The notes: a model not told the origin generated them from the letters alone. A stretch of 64,000 bases of DNA from Salarias fasciatus (GCF_902148845.1 NW_021941230.1:15339797-15403796); one strand, 5' to 3'; counted from the stretch's first letter, positions 1 through 18,710 are shown. Numbers and translations are program-made.

Positions 1-415
1 CCTTCCACATTTTTGTTCTTTTAATGAGTTGTGCTTTGATTACCTCAGAAAAGGGTCCAGAAATATATAAACAGACATAATATGTTTTTCTGGAGCGACT
101 TAACCTTAAAAAAAGAAGATCAATGTGTCTCTGGCATTAGAGGAGCTTAAGAAATGTTCAAGTGTAATCCTCTGGGAAGAGGAAAATACATGTCACTCTG
201 CGAAGAGTCGAAATATGAATAATTTGAGAATGTTAAAATGGCGATGATTGTATGTTCCTTGTAAATATTATTTTAGGATCTGCACAAATGATTTAATACA
301 AAAAGAAAGTAGAAATACATGTTTCAGTTCTCCTTACTCATTTCACAACGTTTCTGTTTTATTTTTCAACAATGTTTTGAGCTTTGTTTCTAAATAAAGT
401 TGGTGTTTGCCCTAT
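1..415 (+). other. Probable 3' UTR end of an upstream gene outside the window
   Basis: AT-rich sequence with no convincing coding frame that ends with a polyadenylation signal AATAAA at 393-398, only about 240 bases before the start codon of the next gene. This is what the tail of a + strand transcript looks like. In human the gene just upstream of SFT2D2 is TIPRL, so this could be a tiprl 3' UTR, but nothing in the sequence itself proves that. Confidence 0.35.
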
Positions 416-635
416 TTTTTTTATTTTTTGCATTTCTTTGATTTTCTATCGGCGAGCAAACACGTGGGGGAAACAGCGCCCCCCTGGTGCCTATTGTGGC
501 GGCAGGCGGTACTGCAGGCGGAAGCGCCGCACCTGTTGATGTCTTGTGGAAGTTCACCTGCAGCTCCAACACCTGAGAAGCTCCTGGAAAGCGTTTCTAT
601 CCCCTTCTCCAGCGAGGACCCGACACCCGGAGCCG

Positions 636-2312
636 ATGGACAAACTGAAGAAGGTCCTGAGCGGGCAGGAGGAGAGCAGCGGGGACGGCAGCGGGATTCT
701 GGAGGTTTGTTTTTAGCCCGTTAGCTCCCGGGACGCGCTGCGGAGGCGGTTCGAGCCTCATAAACTCCGGGAGGAAGAGACTGACACACACCGATCACCG
801 GGTTTTACCTGCAGGGAGACTTTATCTTCCACAGGACCGCTCTCGCTCCCTGTCCATCCACTGAAAAACACATTGCACCTGAGTAGAAAACAACAATAAC
901 AAAAAAACACGCTCCAGAAGGGCGTTTCAAGACATCCAGTTTTTAAGACTTTTTCAGAGAATTAGAATTTTTTTTTTTTACATTTTTTAGTTCGTGACAC
1001 GTTTTTTAGTTCGAATACAAATATTAAAATTGTTACAACCTCGTCAATGTTCAAATTGTCCTCTTAGTTGTTATGATGCTGATATACTGGGGCGAAAGTC
1101 GGGAGTTCTGCTGTAAGTTGTTCATGGTCATGGCCTCTCTGCAGAGAGCCAATCAGGCGTCCACGCTCTCATGGGGGACGAGGATGAGGGGCTTCGGCAT
1201 CTGCTTCGTCCTGGGAGCGCTCTGCTCCATCCTGGTGAGCCCCACGGTGTTTTCCTCCAGACGCTGACCACACACACTTCCCTGTTCTCTGCACACCTGT
1301 TTCTTCGTTTCCTTGGTCATCAACTTTTTATTTTGTTTTTGTCGCCCTTTCTTTGGTCCTGCTGTCTGTATCCAAGGCAATGCTTCATCTGTTTCTATGG
1401 TAACCGCTTCTGTCCTGTTAATATCCATGGTTACCATCATCCTGCTGTCTCCCTTGTCTGTTGCCGTAGTAACAGCCTTTCCTTCCTTGTGTCCAGGGTA
1501 CCTGCTTGCTGTGGGTTCCGGGGTTTGGACTGGCCGTCTTCGCCGTCCTCTACAGCCTCGGAAACGTCTGTGCTCTGGCCAGGTACGAACCACAGACCGG
1601 CGTCAGCCGCCAGCACGAGCGAACACCGATCTTAACAAACCACAACTTAGTGGAACTAAGCTCAACTCACTGGTGTGGTTCCAGCACCATGTTCCTGATC
1701 GGGCCGCTGCGGCAGCTGAAGACGATGTGCGCTAAAGAGCGAGCGCTGGCCACCGCCATCATGCTGGTGAGAGCCAAACGACGAGTTCAGGTTCATCTCG
1801 GTCACAATCACAGTCTGACCGTGTGTGTGTGTCTCTGCAGGTGTGTCTGATACTGACGCTGTGCGCCGCTTTCTGGGTGAGGAAGAGACACAAAAACACA
1901 CACACACACACACACAGGTTTGAATGAACGTTGTGCGTTTGGGTTAAACCGTGGTTTTGCGTCTCTGCAGTGGAAAAACAACGGACTGGCACTCTTGTTC
2001 TGTGTGCTGCAGTTCATCGCTTTTACCTGGTAACACCACACACACACACGCACACACAAACACGCACAACAGTGCAGTTGAAACTTAAAAATGTACACAA
2101 CTGTTCGTTTGCAGGTATGGTCTTTCCTACATTCCCTTCGCCAGGTAAGAAACACTGATTTTTTTTCTTGCCTTTCTTTGACATCTGAAACCTTCCTGTT
2201 TTTACGCCATAAATAAAATGACTGGAAAGTGCCGAAAGTTTTATCTTCTCTCTCTCTCTCTTTCTACTCATTCAGAGACGCTGTTATGAAGTTGTTCTCG
2301 CTCTGCATTTAA
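636..2312 (+). CDS. sft2d2: Vesicle transport protein SFT2B (SFT2 domain-containing 2), 8 exons
   Basis: Small tetraspanning membrane protein of the SFT2/Got1-like family, which acts in retrograde endosome-to-Golgi vesicle fusion. Coding exons: 636-704, 1145-1234, 1497-1582, 1685-1766, 1841-1876, 1971-2029, 2115-2144, 2276-2312. All have GT-AG borders and matching phases and give 162 residues (human SFT2D2 is 160). It starts MDKLKKVLSGQ, identical to human SFT2D2. Next comes a cytosolic N-tail, four hydrophobic spans (near FGICFVLGALCSIL, LWVPGFGLAVFAVLY, TAIMLVCLILTLCAAFWW and GLALLFCVLQFIAF), the family signature FLIGPLRQLKTM, and a tail like human IPFARDAVKK. SFT2D1 is the alternative, but the N-terminus and the neighbouring tbx19 favour SFT2D2. 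Polyadenylation signal at 2719-2724. Confidence 0.93.
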
Positions 2313-2718
2313 GCCCCGCCCCCCGCCCCGGGTCACCTCCCGTCGGACCAATCGGAGGAGGAGTGTGTGTTCTGTGTCCAGTCACATTTCAGAGCAGCTC
2401 ATCGGTCCTCGAGTTTCAGGCGTCTCCCCCCATCCACAGGACACTTTTAGGGTTTTCTCTGTTACTACGGCAACTGAAACTTGTGTCATTTCTTCAACCT
2501 TGGAATTTCACACCACAACACAACATTTTAACTTTATTTATGTGGAAATCTCTATTTCCTAACGCAGAATTTCGTATTTTTTTTTCGCTTTCAATTTTTT
2601 TTTTTAACATACTGTGGCAGTGCCTGAGAGTTTTTCAAGTGGAAGTGGCTCGATGACGAGTCCAAGCTGCTGAAGTCGCACAAACGGTTAGGCTCGTACT
2701 TAAGTGAAATGTTTCAAA

Positions 2719-2724
2719 AATAAA
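2719..2724 (+). other. sft2d2: Polyadenylation signal of sft2d2
   Basis: AATAAA about 400 bases after the stop codon; a second AATAAA-type signal follows near 2829. Either would give a short 3' UTR. Confidence 0.5.
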
Positions 2725-2989
2725 GATACACAGATCAGATTCGGAACATTTCTGTAAACAATAATGTGCTGCTGACAGAACACTTTGTCGCTTGTGTCAC
2801 TATTGATTTATTGTGTATTTTTCTTTTTAATAAATGTGAACGACAGCAGAGTGTTTCCAGTGAAGTGTTTTTTGTTTTGTTTTTTTGGGATCAGTCATTT
2901 ATAAGAGGGTGTTTGTGTTCAGTGACAACATGAAATGCATATACATATATAAATGTGGACTGAGGAACGTGTGTCTCATGTTTCTCATC

Positions 2990-3365
2990 TTCCGGTCAGA
3001 TTACAGTTAAACCTGGAGTTCCACAGGGTTCTGTTTTCGGACCTATACTCTTCACATTATACCTGCTTCCTGTTGGGAACATCATCAGGAAACACTCCAT
3101 TAACTTCCACTGTTATGCAGATGATACACTCATCTATGAAGCCAGATGACACCGATCAACTTGTCAAACTAGAAGTTTGTCTTAAAGACATAAAAACCTG
3201 GATGTGTCGTAATTTTCTCCTAAATTCAGAAGAAAAAAAACAGTTCTTTCCACAGTCGCCTCTTTTTGCTCACGTGGAACTGCTGGAACGGTTTTCTCGG
3301 TAAAATTGACAGAAAAAAAAGGTGATGTAATGGTAATAGGCGCGATATAAATAAAGCTGAATTGG
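2990..3365 (+). mobile_element. L2-type (Maui-like) LINE fragment, 5'-truncated reverse transcriptase and 3' tail
   Basis: The + strand reads [19 protein letters not shown], followed by a [11 protein letters not shown] block. These are the reverse transcriptase motifs B and C (catalytic F/YADD) typical of fish L2 elements. Further on, in another frame, comes a [21 protein letters not shown]-like block, so a frameshift lies inside. The fragment ends with a GGCGCGATATAAATAAAG-like sequence, the usual L2 3' terminus. Only about 380 bases of a several-kilobase element remain, so it is a dead 5'-truncated copy. Confidence 0.75.
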
Positions 3366-4132
3366 AAAAAATCATGCGGGAGTTGCTTGTGGAAGCTGTT
3401 GGTGGGACTTGTACTGGGTGTGGGAGGAGCTTCTTTCTGGTGTGGGAGGGGCTTGTATCAACTGTGGGAGGAGCTACTTGTCTTGTCTTATGATTGTCAT
3501 AAATTGAACACGATGCGTCCACGCCGGCGTGACGTGCGCGTTGCCCCGCCTCTTTCTTTCTGCACGATAGATGCCTTAAAGCCAGCTAATCTCCACCTTC
3601 TGATTAAAGCACACACACACACAGCGCTGGTTAAAGCATGCACACACACACCGAGCGCGGGTGTCGGATGTCCCTCGGTGTGCGTGTCCAGATGTTCCCG
3701 GCGAAGATCTGACCTATCCCCGGCGACTCTCTGATCCCGGCAGATTACTCCGATTGTCTTCTACGCCGCGCGTGACATTTAAGGCCGCGGGACGCCGAAT
3801 CGGCAGAAGTGACCACCGGCCAGCCAAACGCTGGCCGCCATTCACAGATTTGACACGTTACGAAGTCCTGCTTGTCTGCTCACATTCGAATCTTTATGGA
3901 GTGTCATAATTTCTGGTGTTCGGTCGTCAACAACGTGCTGAAAGCTGGAAGGAACGTTGGACCAGTCAGATGTTTTTACCTTGAGTTAAAGAGTTGTTCA
4001 GGTAGAAACGGCCTCCCGGGACCCCCAGATTTTTTCATAATGGAACTCTCTATCGCCCCCTGGAGGAGGAATATTAAAGATTTCACATGTTGTCCCTTTA
4101 AAGCTTCAAATTACAGCTGAGCAGCAAACAAT

Positions 4133-4170
<38 letters not shown>

Positions 4171-4220
4171 CTGTGTGTGTGTGAGTGTGTGTGAGAGTGT
4201 GAGTGTGTGTGTGTGAGAAC
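4133..4220. repeat. Compound (GA)n/(GT)n microsatellite
   Basis: A GAGAGA run of about 38 bases followed directly by interrupted GTGTGT repeats. Confidence 0.9.
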
Positions 4221-5048
4221 ACAGGTTTGGTGTAACAGTCTGATGGTTTGGGATCATTTGCAGTGGCAGCAGCATCACATCAGCTTCACTTTAATTAACA
4301 GGATCCTTTCACCTGTTCACTGTCTCACAGGTACGTTCGTTTTACTCTCATTCATCACTTTTTATTTCAGGATCATTTGGTCTAATTATGCAGCTTTATG
4401 AATGATTTTTTAAAAAACATTTTTCAAACTGTCCACTGTCTCATACATTTAATGACAATTTGGAGTAATTTCCCATCTGTGAAGCAGCTATTTAACATTT
4501 TAACACTTTCTGACACTCCAGTCGTGTCTTGTACATTTGCAAATACATAATATTTAAAAATTTATAATTTGGGTGAAAACTTTAAAAGACAAAATGATGT
4601 GATCATATTTTGATGTTTAAAACTGTCCACTTTATCTGTATTTGTTCATGAATGCACTGAAATGTTGTCGACTAACAACACATTTAGAAATAAGTTTGCA
4701 ACACCTACTTTTTTTAATTTGTACATTTTATCTTTATCAAACCATAATTATAAGAATATTGATGATAATTAAAACACTATAATATATAATAGAAAAAAAA
4801 AATAAGAAGGAAAGATTGATCAATGTTACTGAACAAATAACTTTAAATGTGGCTTCAGTGATATTTGTTTGCTTGAGGACTGAAATTCTTAATTTTATAT
4901 TTGATTTCACACCGTCTGAATTTCATTTTATAAATAAAATAAAACATAAATGACCTGAATGACAAGAAATCAAAGATTGTTAAATAACGCTTTGACTCTG
5001 ACACTCAACACTCGATCCAACATTTATCTATTCATCATCATCGTCATC

Positions 5049-5051
5049 ATA

Positions 5052-5100
<49 letters not shown>
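5049..5100. repeat. (ATT)n trinucleotide microsatellite
   Basis: About 17 uninterrupted ATT units in AT-rich intergenic DNA. Confidence 0.95.
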
Positions 5101-5101
<1 letters not shown>

Positions 5102-6194
5102 ACATTCAGTTCTCTTTAAAGTGTTTTTAATTATTTATAAGGCTGTAGTGAAAATAATAACAAAAGTGAAAAAACTAAAATAAAAGGACAACATAAAATA
5201 CAATTAGAAGAAAAGAAAAGCTGGAAAAACTTTAATCCTTTTGAGTTTTGACCTCTTTCAATAGAATTTGGCCTGCTGAGCAAAAAACCTCGATGGAATA
5301 GAAAATAATCCTAAAGCATTTACTGTCACTCAGATGTGTTTCAAACATTAAAACACAGAGAAATGAATATATTAATTCTGTTAAGCAATTTCTCACTCTG
5401 CTTCTCCTCTATAATCACATTTATTATTATCATTTTTGTATGACTGTATTTTTTACAGTCAGAATAATAGAATTCTTATCAAAAATCTACAAGAGATAAT
5501 CTGTAAAATAATATTAATTGAATAAAATAATGTATTGAGAACGTGCAAAGAAAAATGTCATGTAATAAATAATTTCTTCAAATTCCGATGGGGCCCGACA
5601 CACTCTCAGTGCTCGGGCCCGAATAATAGTTTCAGCACAGAGAGTCAACGTCTGATAGTAAAACACCTGTTATCCTGTAAAACATTTTGATTTTGATGCT
5701 CCAGATGAGAGCAAGAGGGTCTAAAAATCAACAGACACGAGTCAAATCTGATCCGGATCGGCCTCGGTGCACAAACAAGCGAATCACAGGAAGAGAAGAG
5801 GAAAAGATTCACGCGTCGCTCGCCAACCCTCGGACCCTTGTGAACATTTCCCCCTCCCTCAAGAGCGTAATTTCAAGGCTAAAAGCCTCAGTCTGGAGCG
5901 TCCGGCTCGTTATCAAACGTACTCCTCTGAAACAAAGGGATGAAAGAAGATGAGTGCAGAGACTGGAGCTGAGCCTGAAGGCGGGACGTCTCTGGAGGTC
6001 CGGATCAACACCGGAGACTCGGTTCATTCACGTTTTAACGCACTCTAAAGCATTTTCAAAAAGACTTATTTGAAGAACTGCATGTCAATCTGAAAGAATG
6101 AAGTGGAGCTTTAGTTTGTATAGGACTCCTTTAATAGGAGAGGTGGTCGGTGTTTTGTGGTGACCTGGAATCTGTGTTCCCCCCCCCCCCCCAG

Positions 6195-11790
<5,596 letters not shown>

Positions 11791-12401
11791 GGAGAGACGT
11801 GATTGGCTGAACGAGGACGCCATGACCGCAGGTCATGGCCACATTAAAGCAATGTCAAGTGACAGCTCGTCATTACCAGTGTGTGTCTGTACAGACTTAT
11901 CAGCCAGTGCTAACGTGTTCATGCTGTTAGCACTGATGTTTCTGGAGGCTGCTCATATATTCATGTTAACCAGCTGGTTGTTACTAATTAGTGTTCGATC
12001 ACGGTGGCCAAACTGGTGTTTCCATGAGTTCATGACGCTACTTTATCCTGGTTACTCGTGGTAACTATTCAAGGTTTATTACTCTAGAGTGCTAATCGTG
12101 ATTTACTAACTCTCAGTAATCGCACGTGGCGAATCGTCCAACAAGGTAACCAGTGGTGGAACTCACAACAGCTATTCTATTTTATTCTATTCTATTCGTC
12201 CAACATTTTCCATTGTACGCTGTTATATTTATTCTATTCTATTTGATACAAATGTATTCCATTCTGCTCTGTTATAGCTTACTGGTGCCGACTAGTCGCA
12301 ATTTATATCTATTTATCGCTGATTTCTATTTTACCTGGTCACTGTCTGTCCGTGTTAACTCGGTAAATAAAATAACAAAACTGGTGGAACTATAGTTTCT
12401 A

Positions 12402-12430
12402 TTGTATATATATATATATATATATATATC
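12402..12430. repeat. (TA)n microsatellite
   Basis: About 14 TA dinucleotides downstream of tbx19. Confidence 0.9.
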
Positions 12431-13099
12431 TGTTCCTATAGCATTACCTAATGACTGCAGAGATCCTGCTCGCAGTTACTGGTAACTACAAACTAATCTG
12501 TATGGTTATTAGTAAATTAGCATTATGATTCTATTGGGACTGGTTGAACACGTTTTTTTACCCAGCTTGCCAAACACTGCAGCCGTGTGGCGCCCCCTGC
12601 TGCCAGGGGGTCAAAGGTCATTTAGCCGCCAGAGTGGCACGTCGTTTGTGGTTTTACCCGTTTCTATTAGTCTGGTTGTTGCAGAAGCAAAATGTAAAAA
12701 CAAGCCGGTTCCTTTTCTGCGGTTTTCTCTGTTGTGGTTTGTCCGCTGGCGCTCAGAGGAACTGATTCTGCTCGGTGTCAATAAAGCTTCAAACTGTTTC
12801 TGGATGTTTTTATTCACCGCTGCACGAAGATTCATTGAGGAAATGTTTGCTTAGTTCTGACTAATAAGATGACAGCAGGGCTGGACGTTGTTCGACCCTC
12901 CATGTTCACGACTCTGAGCCAATAAACAACACGTTCAGAGAGAACTGGACTCCTCGCAGACAAACACACGAGTCTCCAACTGGATCGCGGTTTTTACCTT
13001 CATCTCAGACGCTTGTCCACTGTTTCTCCAAGCAGTGTGGATTGTGCAGTCTTCATCCTGAAGCCCTCAGGTTTCCCCTCAGGTCCTCTGACAGTCTGT

Positions 13100-13116
13100 G
13101 TCGCCCCCTGGTGGCT
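13100..13116. promoter_or_regulatory. CTCF-like motif between tbx19 and col5a2
   Basis: The sequence TCGCCCCCTGGTGGCTC is close to the reverse complement of the vertebrate CTCF core CCACCAGGGGGCGC. Motif match only; occupancy is unknown. Confidence 0.35.
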
Positions 13117-14519
13117 CATCGCAAACACAACAACACAAGAGGCTCCAGGAGAAAGAAAGAAGCCGAAGTTGTGAACAAAGAGGGCCGAAATGTTCCATAA
13201 ATGCTTTGATTTGCCGAAAGTAAAGAAAAGAATTTGGATTGGTCATCAGGACATTTTTACTTCTACATTTGTTTTTGCTCAAAACAAGAGTAAATCAAAG
13301 TAAAATTGTCAAAGTAATCAATAAATCTGCTGCCGGATACATTTATGTAAGCGAATAAATCCATCTAGAAATGAATACATAAACATTTCAGGTGCATAAT
13401 TCAGTCCAAAGAAAAGAAATTCAGGGGTAAATTGTTTTTACTGAAGCGTTTCAGTGTGAGAAGGCCATAGTAGCAGATTAAATAACTGCAGACAATGATG
13501 TGTGTGTGGTTTTTTTGGGGGGTTTTGTTTTGTTTTTATTTTTATTTTTGGAAGACTTGCTGGAGAGGATCTGGCTGGAGCAGCTCAGCTCGGTTGTGTC
13601 TGCAGAAACAATAAACACCCGAACAACCCCAGCATCTTCCACATGTAACACGCATTACGGCGGCTGCGCCGCGCTCCCCTCCCCGGAGGGTTCCTCCTCT
13701 TTCATTTGCTTGTCGTACCTGAAAACCTGAGAGATCAAACCTCCAGACTGTGGAGACAGTGGTCTGCGGTGCACACGATGCCAGACGGCTCATCTGATGT
13801 TTGTTTGGCCGCCTTCCTGCGGGACGCCCCCTCAGGGAGCGACGGTCTGCTTGACATACCGACTTGGCAGAGCGCCGCTCTGGAAAAGCCATCAGGTGGA
13901 TGTAGGAAGCTCAGTGCGGAGCGGCGAGGCTGGGGAACACATGTAGGTCAGCACATTTACAGAGACAACACACACACACACACACACAAAACCCTTCAAC
14001 ATGAACATGAAGCTTCCTGCAGCTTGGGAGCGGATGTTGTTTTTGAGGATATGACTCCAGCTATTCATTATTTTAGCTATAATGACTGAACTGACCTTAA
14101 ATAAAGAATCTATTTAAATAGTAAACATTAAAAAATGACAAAAGGGGAACAAATCTGAGCACTGAACTCCATTTGGTACCTTTTTTTGTAACCCAGACAG
14201 TAAAATATCTATTTTTATCATATAAATGTTGGTTCCACGGTCGGAGCCTCAGACTGTCCTGAAGTTGAGAGTTTGTGGTTTGAACGTTGTTAAATATAAA
14301 CATGATGTGCAGTGCGTGCACGTGGCACAAAGAGTCTGAACACGTCCTGAAGCAGAGAAAGTGAGGGGATGCTAATGACCCACCCCGATGCTAACAGAGG
14401 CACCGGGCGTGGCTCCTCGACGTTCTCGCTTCTCTTTCAAGTCGTTTTCAACTGCATCACCCACTTCTTTTTCTACGAAGGGATTTTTAAGGCAGCCTTT
14501 AATTAGCGCCATCATCCCA

Positions 14520-14577
14520 GGCAGCAGCAGCAGCAGCAGGAGGAGGAGGAGGAGGAGGATGAGGAGGAGGAGGAGCA
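14520..14577 (+). repeat. (CAG)n(AGG)n trinucleotide tract upstream of col5a2
   Basis: Six CAG-type units run into about a dozen AGG-type units, 115-170 bases before the col5a2 start codon, probably in the 5' UTR or core promoter. Repeat length changes here could alter leader structure; that is inference. Confidence 0.85.
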
Positions 14578-14692
14578 GTGAGATGGTGAGTGCCAGAGGA
14601 GGAGCAGAGCTGCAGTGATCTCTCTCTCTGTCTGTGGATGCTGTAGCTGTGGACTCGGCTCTCTCTGACTGCTGTGGCCCCTGGAAGCCGAC

Positions 14693-17600
14693 ATGGGCCC
14701 CTCCGCGAGCTGCAGGCTCTCCGTCTGCGCGGCCCTCGCCTTGCTCCAGGTCATCGCCGTCAGCTGCCAGGACCGGGCCAGCAACGGTGAGCGGGAACAG
14801 TTACAGCTACTTTCTCAAAATGCATCACAGAGGAGTAACTTTCTCTTACTAACTCGCTCCTCTACATCCTGCTATTCAAGCGTGCTAATGCTAATCACAG
14901 CTAATGCTAATGCAACCCACAGTGGGACAATGTTTCACGCTGCTCCTCCTCCAGTAAACAGGAGCTTAGAGAAATAGTGACTGGAGGGACAACTGTTTTG
15001 GCTAATGCTAATGCTAACAAAGACAAGAGACGACAACTGTTCTCACTGAGGATAGAAGTAACTGAAAGTTGGGTAACTAAGTAAACAGTTCCTCATGTTG
15101 TAGCTGAAAGTGGTGGATGTTACTCTCTGTGTAGAATGCGGATACTTCATAGTGGCTAACGCTAAAGCTAACAGAGGGAAAAAGTTTTTCGGAGCCTGAA
15201 ATATTCATGACACAAAAGTAATCAGTTACTCTGCTCACGGAAATAGTTAGATTCCAGTTAAAACTAGTGAATTTCAGACGTTTCATCGTAACGACTAAGA
15301 CAATGCTAATGCTAAAGCTAACAGAAGGAGAAAGATTTTCAGACTGAAATATACACACCAGTAATCAGCTACGACTGACAAAAGTAGTTGGATTCCTGTT
15401 ACAACAGGTGAATTTCAGACCTTTCATCGTAAAAATTAAGAAAATGCTAATGCTAAAGCTAACAGAGGGAGGAAGACTTTCAGAGACTGAAATACTCATT
15501 ACCCAGAAGTAATCAGTTACTCTGCACTGACAAAAGCAGTTGGATTCCTGTTAAAACTGGTGAATTTCAGACGTTTCATCGTAAAAATCAAGACAATGCT
15601 AATGCTAAAGCTAACAGAGGGACGAAGACTTTCAGAGACTGAAATACTCATTACCCAGAAGTAATCAGTTACTCTGCACTGACAAAAGCAGTTGGATTCC
15701 TGTTAAAACTGGAGAATTTCAGACGCTTCATCATAACAATAAAGTCAGCGCTAATGCCAATGCTAACGCTAATAGAGAGACAGCAGCTCTGCAACTATTC
15801 TAACCTACAATTTTAAGAATGTAATCAGTTCCCAGTGTGTTTCTGTTAGACTGGTGCTCCCTGCGTTTCTGTGAGAGGATGAAGGGTGAGAGGTCACGAT
15901 GCAGGAAGTCGGGGTCAAAGAGGAGCGAAGTGCCTCCAGCGGGGGCAGATGTGAGCTGCGGGGTTAAAAATACCCGGCGCGGGACCCAGCGCCGGCCCGT
16001 GGCTCTATTTCAGAGCGAGGTCAGGGCTGAATGACGGGCTTCGGGGAGCCGCGGCTGTAATGATGTGGCCGCGTGGACGGGACGGACAAAAGCAGGCCAC
16101 TAATTTTGGTCAGACTGGGGTCCAGAGGCAGAGTGGACACACCCAGAGGAGACTCCATCCAAACATCCAGCCCTCACCCGGGCCTGCAGCAGCAACTCAC
16201 TGCATCAGCAGCAAAAACCAAGGAAAAGTCCTCAAAAACACAAAGGTGGACATTCTGATCCTCTAAAACGCACCAAAAGCTGAAAATAGGCCATGAGAAG
16301 AGACTGAGAGAGAGCAGAGAACGATTCAGATCTCATCCTAACCTGAATCAGGTGTGTGTGAGAGTTGGTGTGTGAATCTCTACTGAAGAGCTTTTTATTG
16401 AACTCTGAATCGGATTTAAAAGCTGATTTCTGGGGGAAAAAAAATATACTTTTTGTATTATTTTTAGATCAAGTCACAACTTTAAAGACTCAATTTTCAA
16501 CAACTTCTCTTCAAATTGTTTACCTTGGAAAAGTTTTTTGAAAACATTTCCATAAAACCTGTAAAATCTGAAGGCTCTTTCTTTTAACTGAAGCTTGAAA
16601 CTGTATTAATGTCATCATTCCTGCTGTTATATTATTATGATTTTTTTTATTCCAAGAATACTCCTGTTTGTTAGCGCTGAGTTGAGGTGTGAACATTGAA
16701 TAGTGTAAATTTTAGAGCTAATTTGAACAAGAATCTACCAATTAAAGCATTAAAAGTAAATACTTGAAACATTTTCTTACTCAAGTACACAGTTTCAGAA
16801 TAAAAATTATACTTTAAAGTCGATTTGTGAAGAATTGCATGCGATTATTAGATCATTTCCCCAAACTGTTTTCTCCAAAAGTGACCTTTGCTCCTTGAAT
16901 TGTTCCATTTTTAGAGTTTGTTTAGAGAAAAATTTGAGTGAAACACCCAGAAAGGAAAACGTTTTTTTGTGGAGTTCTTGTATTTCTTTGTGTAGAAGGA
17001 GATTTATATTGGTGCGGCCCTGAGGCGGGCTGATTCAGGCTGAAGTCTGCAGGTCATGAAACGCTCCGCTTCACTTCGGTCTGAAATAAAGGGACGGATG
17101 CTAACGATCCATGCTAAGGCTAGCAGCGGGTTCCTGCGGGTGTGGCCCCTCCGCCGCAGGCTAACATGTAATCCAGGCTGCAGCGGTTTCCCTGAAATAA
17201 CTGAAATGACTGCAGCGTGGGAGCGGCCCGCCACATAATCAGTGCCTCAGGACGCCTGAGCGCCGCAGCAGGTGGCCATGTTGGCTGTTTTTAACTCCTG
17301 CACCGGTTCCAGAGAGTTTCAGGGAGAGGCTGTGGGAGGGGGCAGGGGGGCAGGGGGGGGGGGGGGGCAGACTGAAATAGGCCTGTCAAACCTGCACTTA
17401 CTGCCACTTACACTGTTGAATGCACACACAGCAGGAGCCGCCGAGCTCCTCCAGTAATACCCCCGTTATCTCCATAATCACAGCAAGAAGGCGAGGACGT
17501 ACAGAAAATGAATAAATTATGACTTAAAGCAACATATGCTGGGACTGATCTTGCGTTTTAACTGGGGTGAATTCACTCCCTCACAGCGGCTCAGTTTCAT

Positions 17601-18604
17601 CTCCTTTTTGAGCCATTTTGGATGAAACATATCATTTAAATGTATCGTCTTGAAAAGGTGTAATTTTTTTTTGACAGTTTTAGCCATTTCACTTGACAAT
17701 TTGATGCACTTTTTTCCATCTTTTCAGAGGTTTTTTTTTTTTTTTGTCTTTTGAAAGTCATCACAAATGCATACGAACATCACACATTGAGTTTTATCCA
17801 GACGATAAACTGCAGAACGCAGACGGGAGGGGGGAATTTCCCCTTCAAACCGAGACTTTTATTGGATCTGACTGAGATTTATGCCTCTGTGATTCCGGGT
17901 AATTTCAGCTGTCGCTGCAGGAATGTGACATAAACGCCGCTTTCACCGGTTTTCTCCAACAAACTCGTCAAAACGCTGTAAAACTGCTCGTCCTTGCGGA
18001 CGGTGCCACCTAGTGGCCAAATAAGGACATTAAACCTGAAGAAAAATTGTTCTTTTCTATTTTTTTAATCTGTTTTTTGCAGATGTTTTGCTGCTGTTGC
18101 TGCTTCTACTAGTTATTAGCCGTTAGCTTTGCCATATCAAAAACTGACTGATGTGACGTGCGCGCGCGCGTGTGTGTGTGTGTGTGTGTGTGTCAGGCAA
18201 TGGGACAGCGAGCTGCAGCGTGGACGGCGAGCTGCACCTCCACAACGCCGTGTGGAAGCCGGAGCCGTGCCGCGTGTGCGTGTGCGACGACGGCGTGTCG
18301 CTGTGCGAGGAGGTCGTGTGTCCCGTCCTCTCGCACTGCGAGAACGCGCACACACACACCCCGGACGGGGAGTGCTGCCCCGTGTGCGACACCTTCGCCA
18401 GCGCCAGCAGGGCCGTCGGTACGGAGGGGGCGGGGCGTCGTTCACACACTGCGTACCTTCAGTTTCAGCAAACTGAGCAGAAATTAACTCACAACTCTGT
18501 TTGATCTCTCTCAGCTATGATGAGCTTCCAGGTAGAACCTTCATCCCCTCCCAATCATAATCATCATCATCATCATCATCATCATGACAGCAAATGATGG
18601 CACC

Positions 18605-18661
<57 letters not shown>

Positions 18662-18710
18662 ACAGGGACAGAAAGGTGAACCAGGAGACGTCCCACACGT
18701 GAGTGACACT

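Larger units (their letters stand above)
3366..6178. other. Intergenic spacer between sft2d2 and tbx19
   Basis: No gene seen. It holds a short run of GTGGGAGGAGCTT-like repeats at about 3385-3475, small CA tracts at 3610-3655, a GA then GT microsatellite at about 4133-4220, a long AT-rich stretch (4380-5600) with an (ATT)n tract at about 5049-5100, and a GC-richer 5700-6030. An ATG at 5950 opens a 32-codon frame that does not resemble the TBX19 N-terminus. Confidence 0.6.
11791..14500. other. tbx19 3' region and intergenic DNA before col5a2
   Basis: No further gene seen. Polyadenylation signals for tbx19 are possible at 12366-12371 and 12780-12785. It also holds TTCTA-like repeats (12176-12250), a (TA)n tract (about 12402-12430), a CTCF-like motif near 13102 and a short CA tract near 13970. 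Confidence 0.5.

Noticed and set aside
5950-6048. Upstream ATG as the true tbx19 start
   Set aside because: The 32-codon frame has no similarity to TBX19 and its possible donor is poor. The first supported start is 6195.
15148-15762. CRISPR-like array
   Set aside because: The repeats are about 150 bp, without unique spacers of constant size, in a vertebrate intron; this is a minisatellite.
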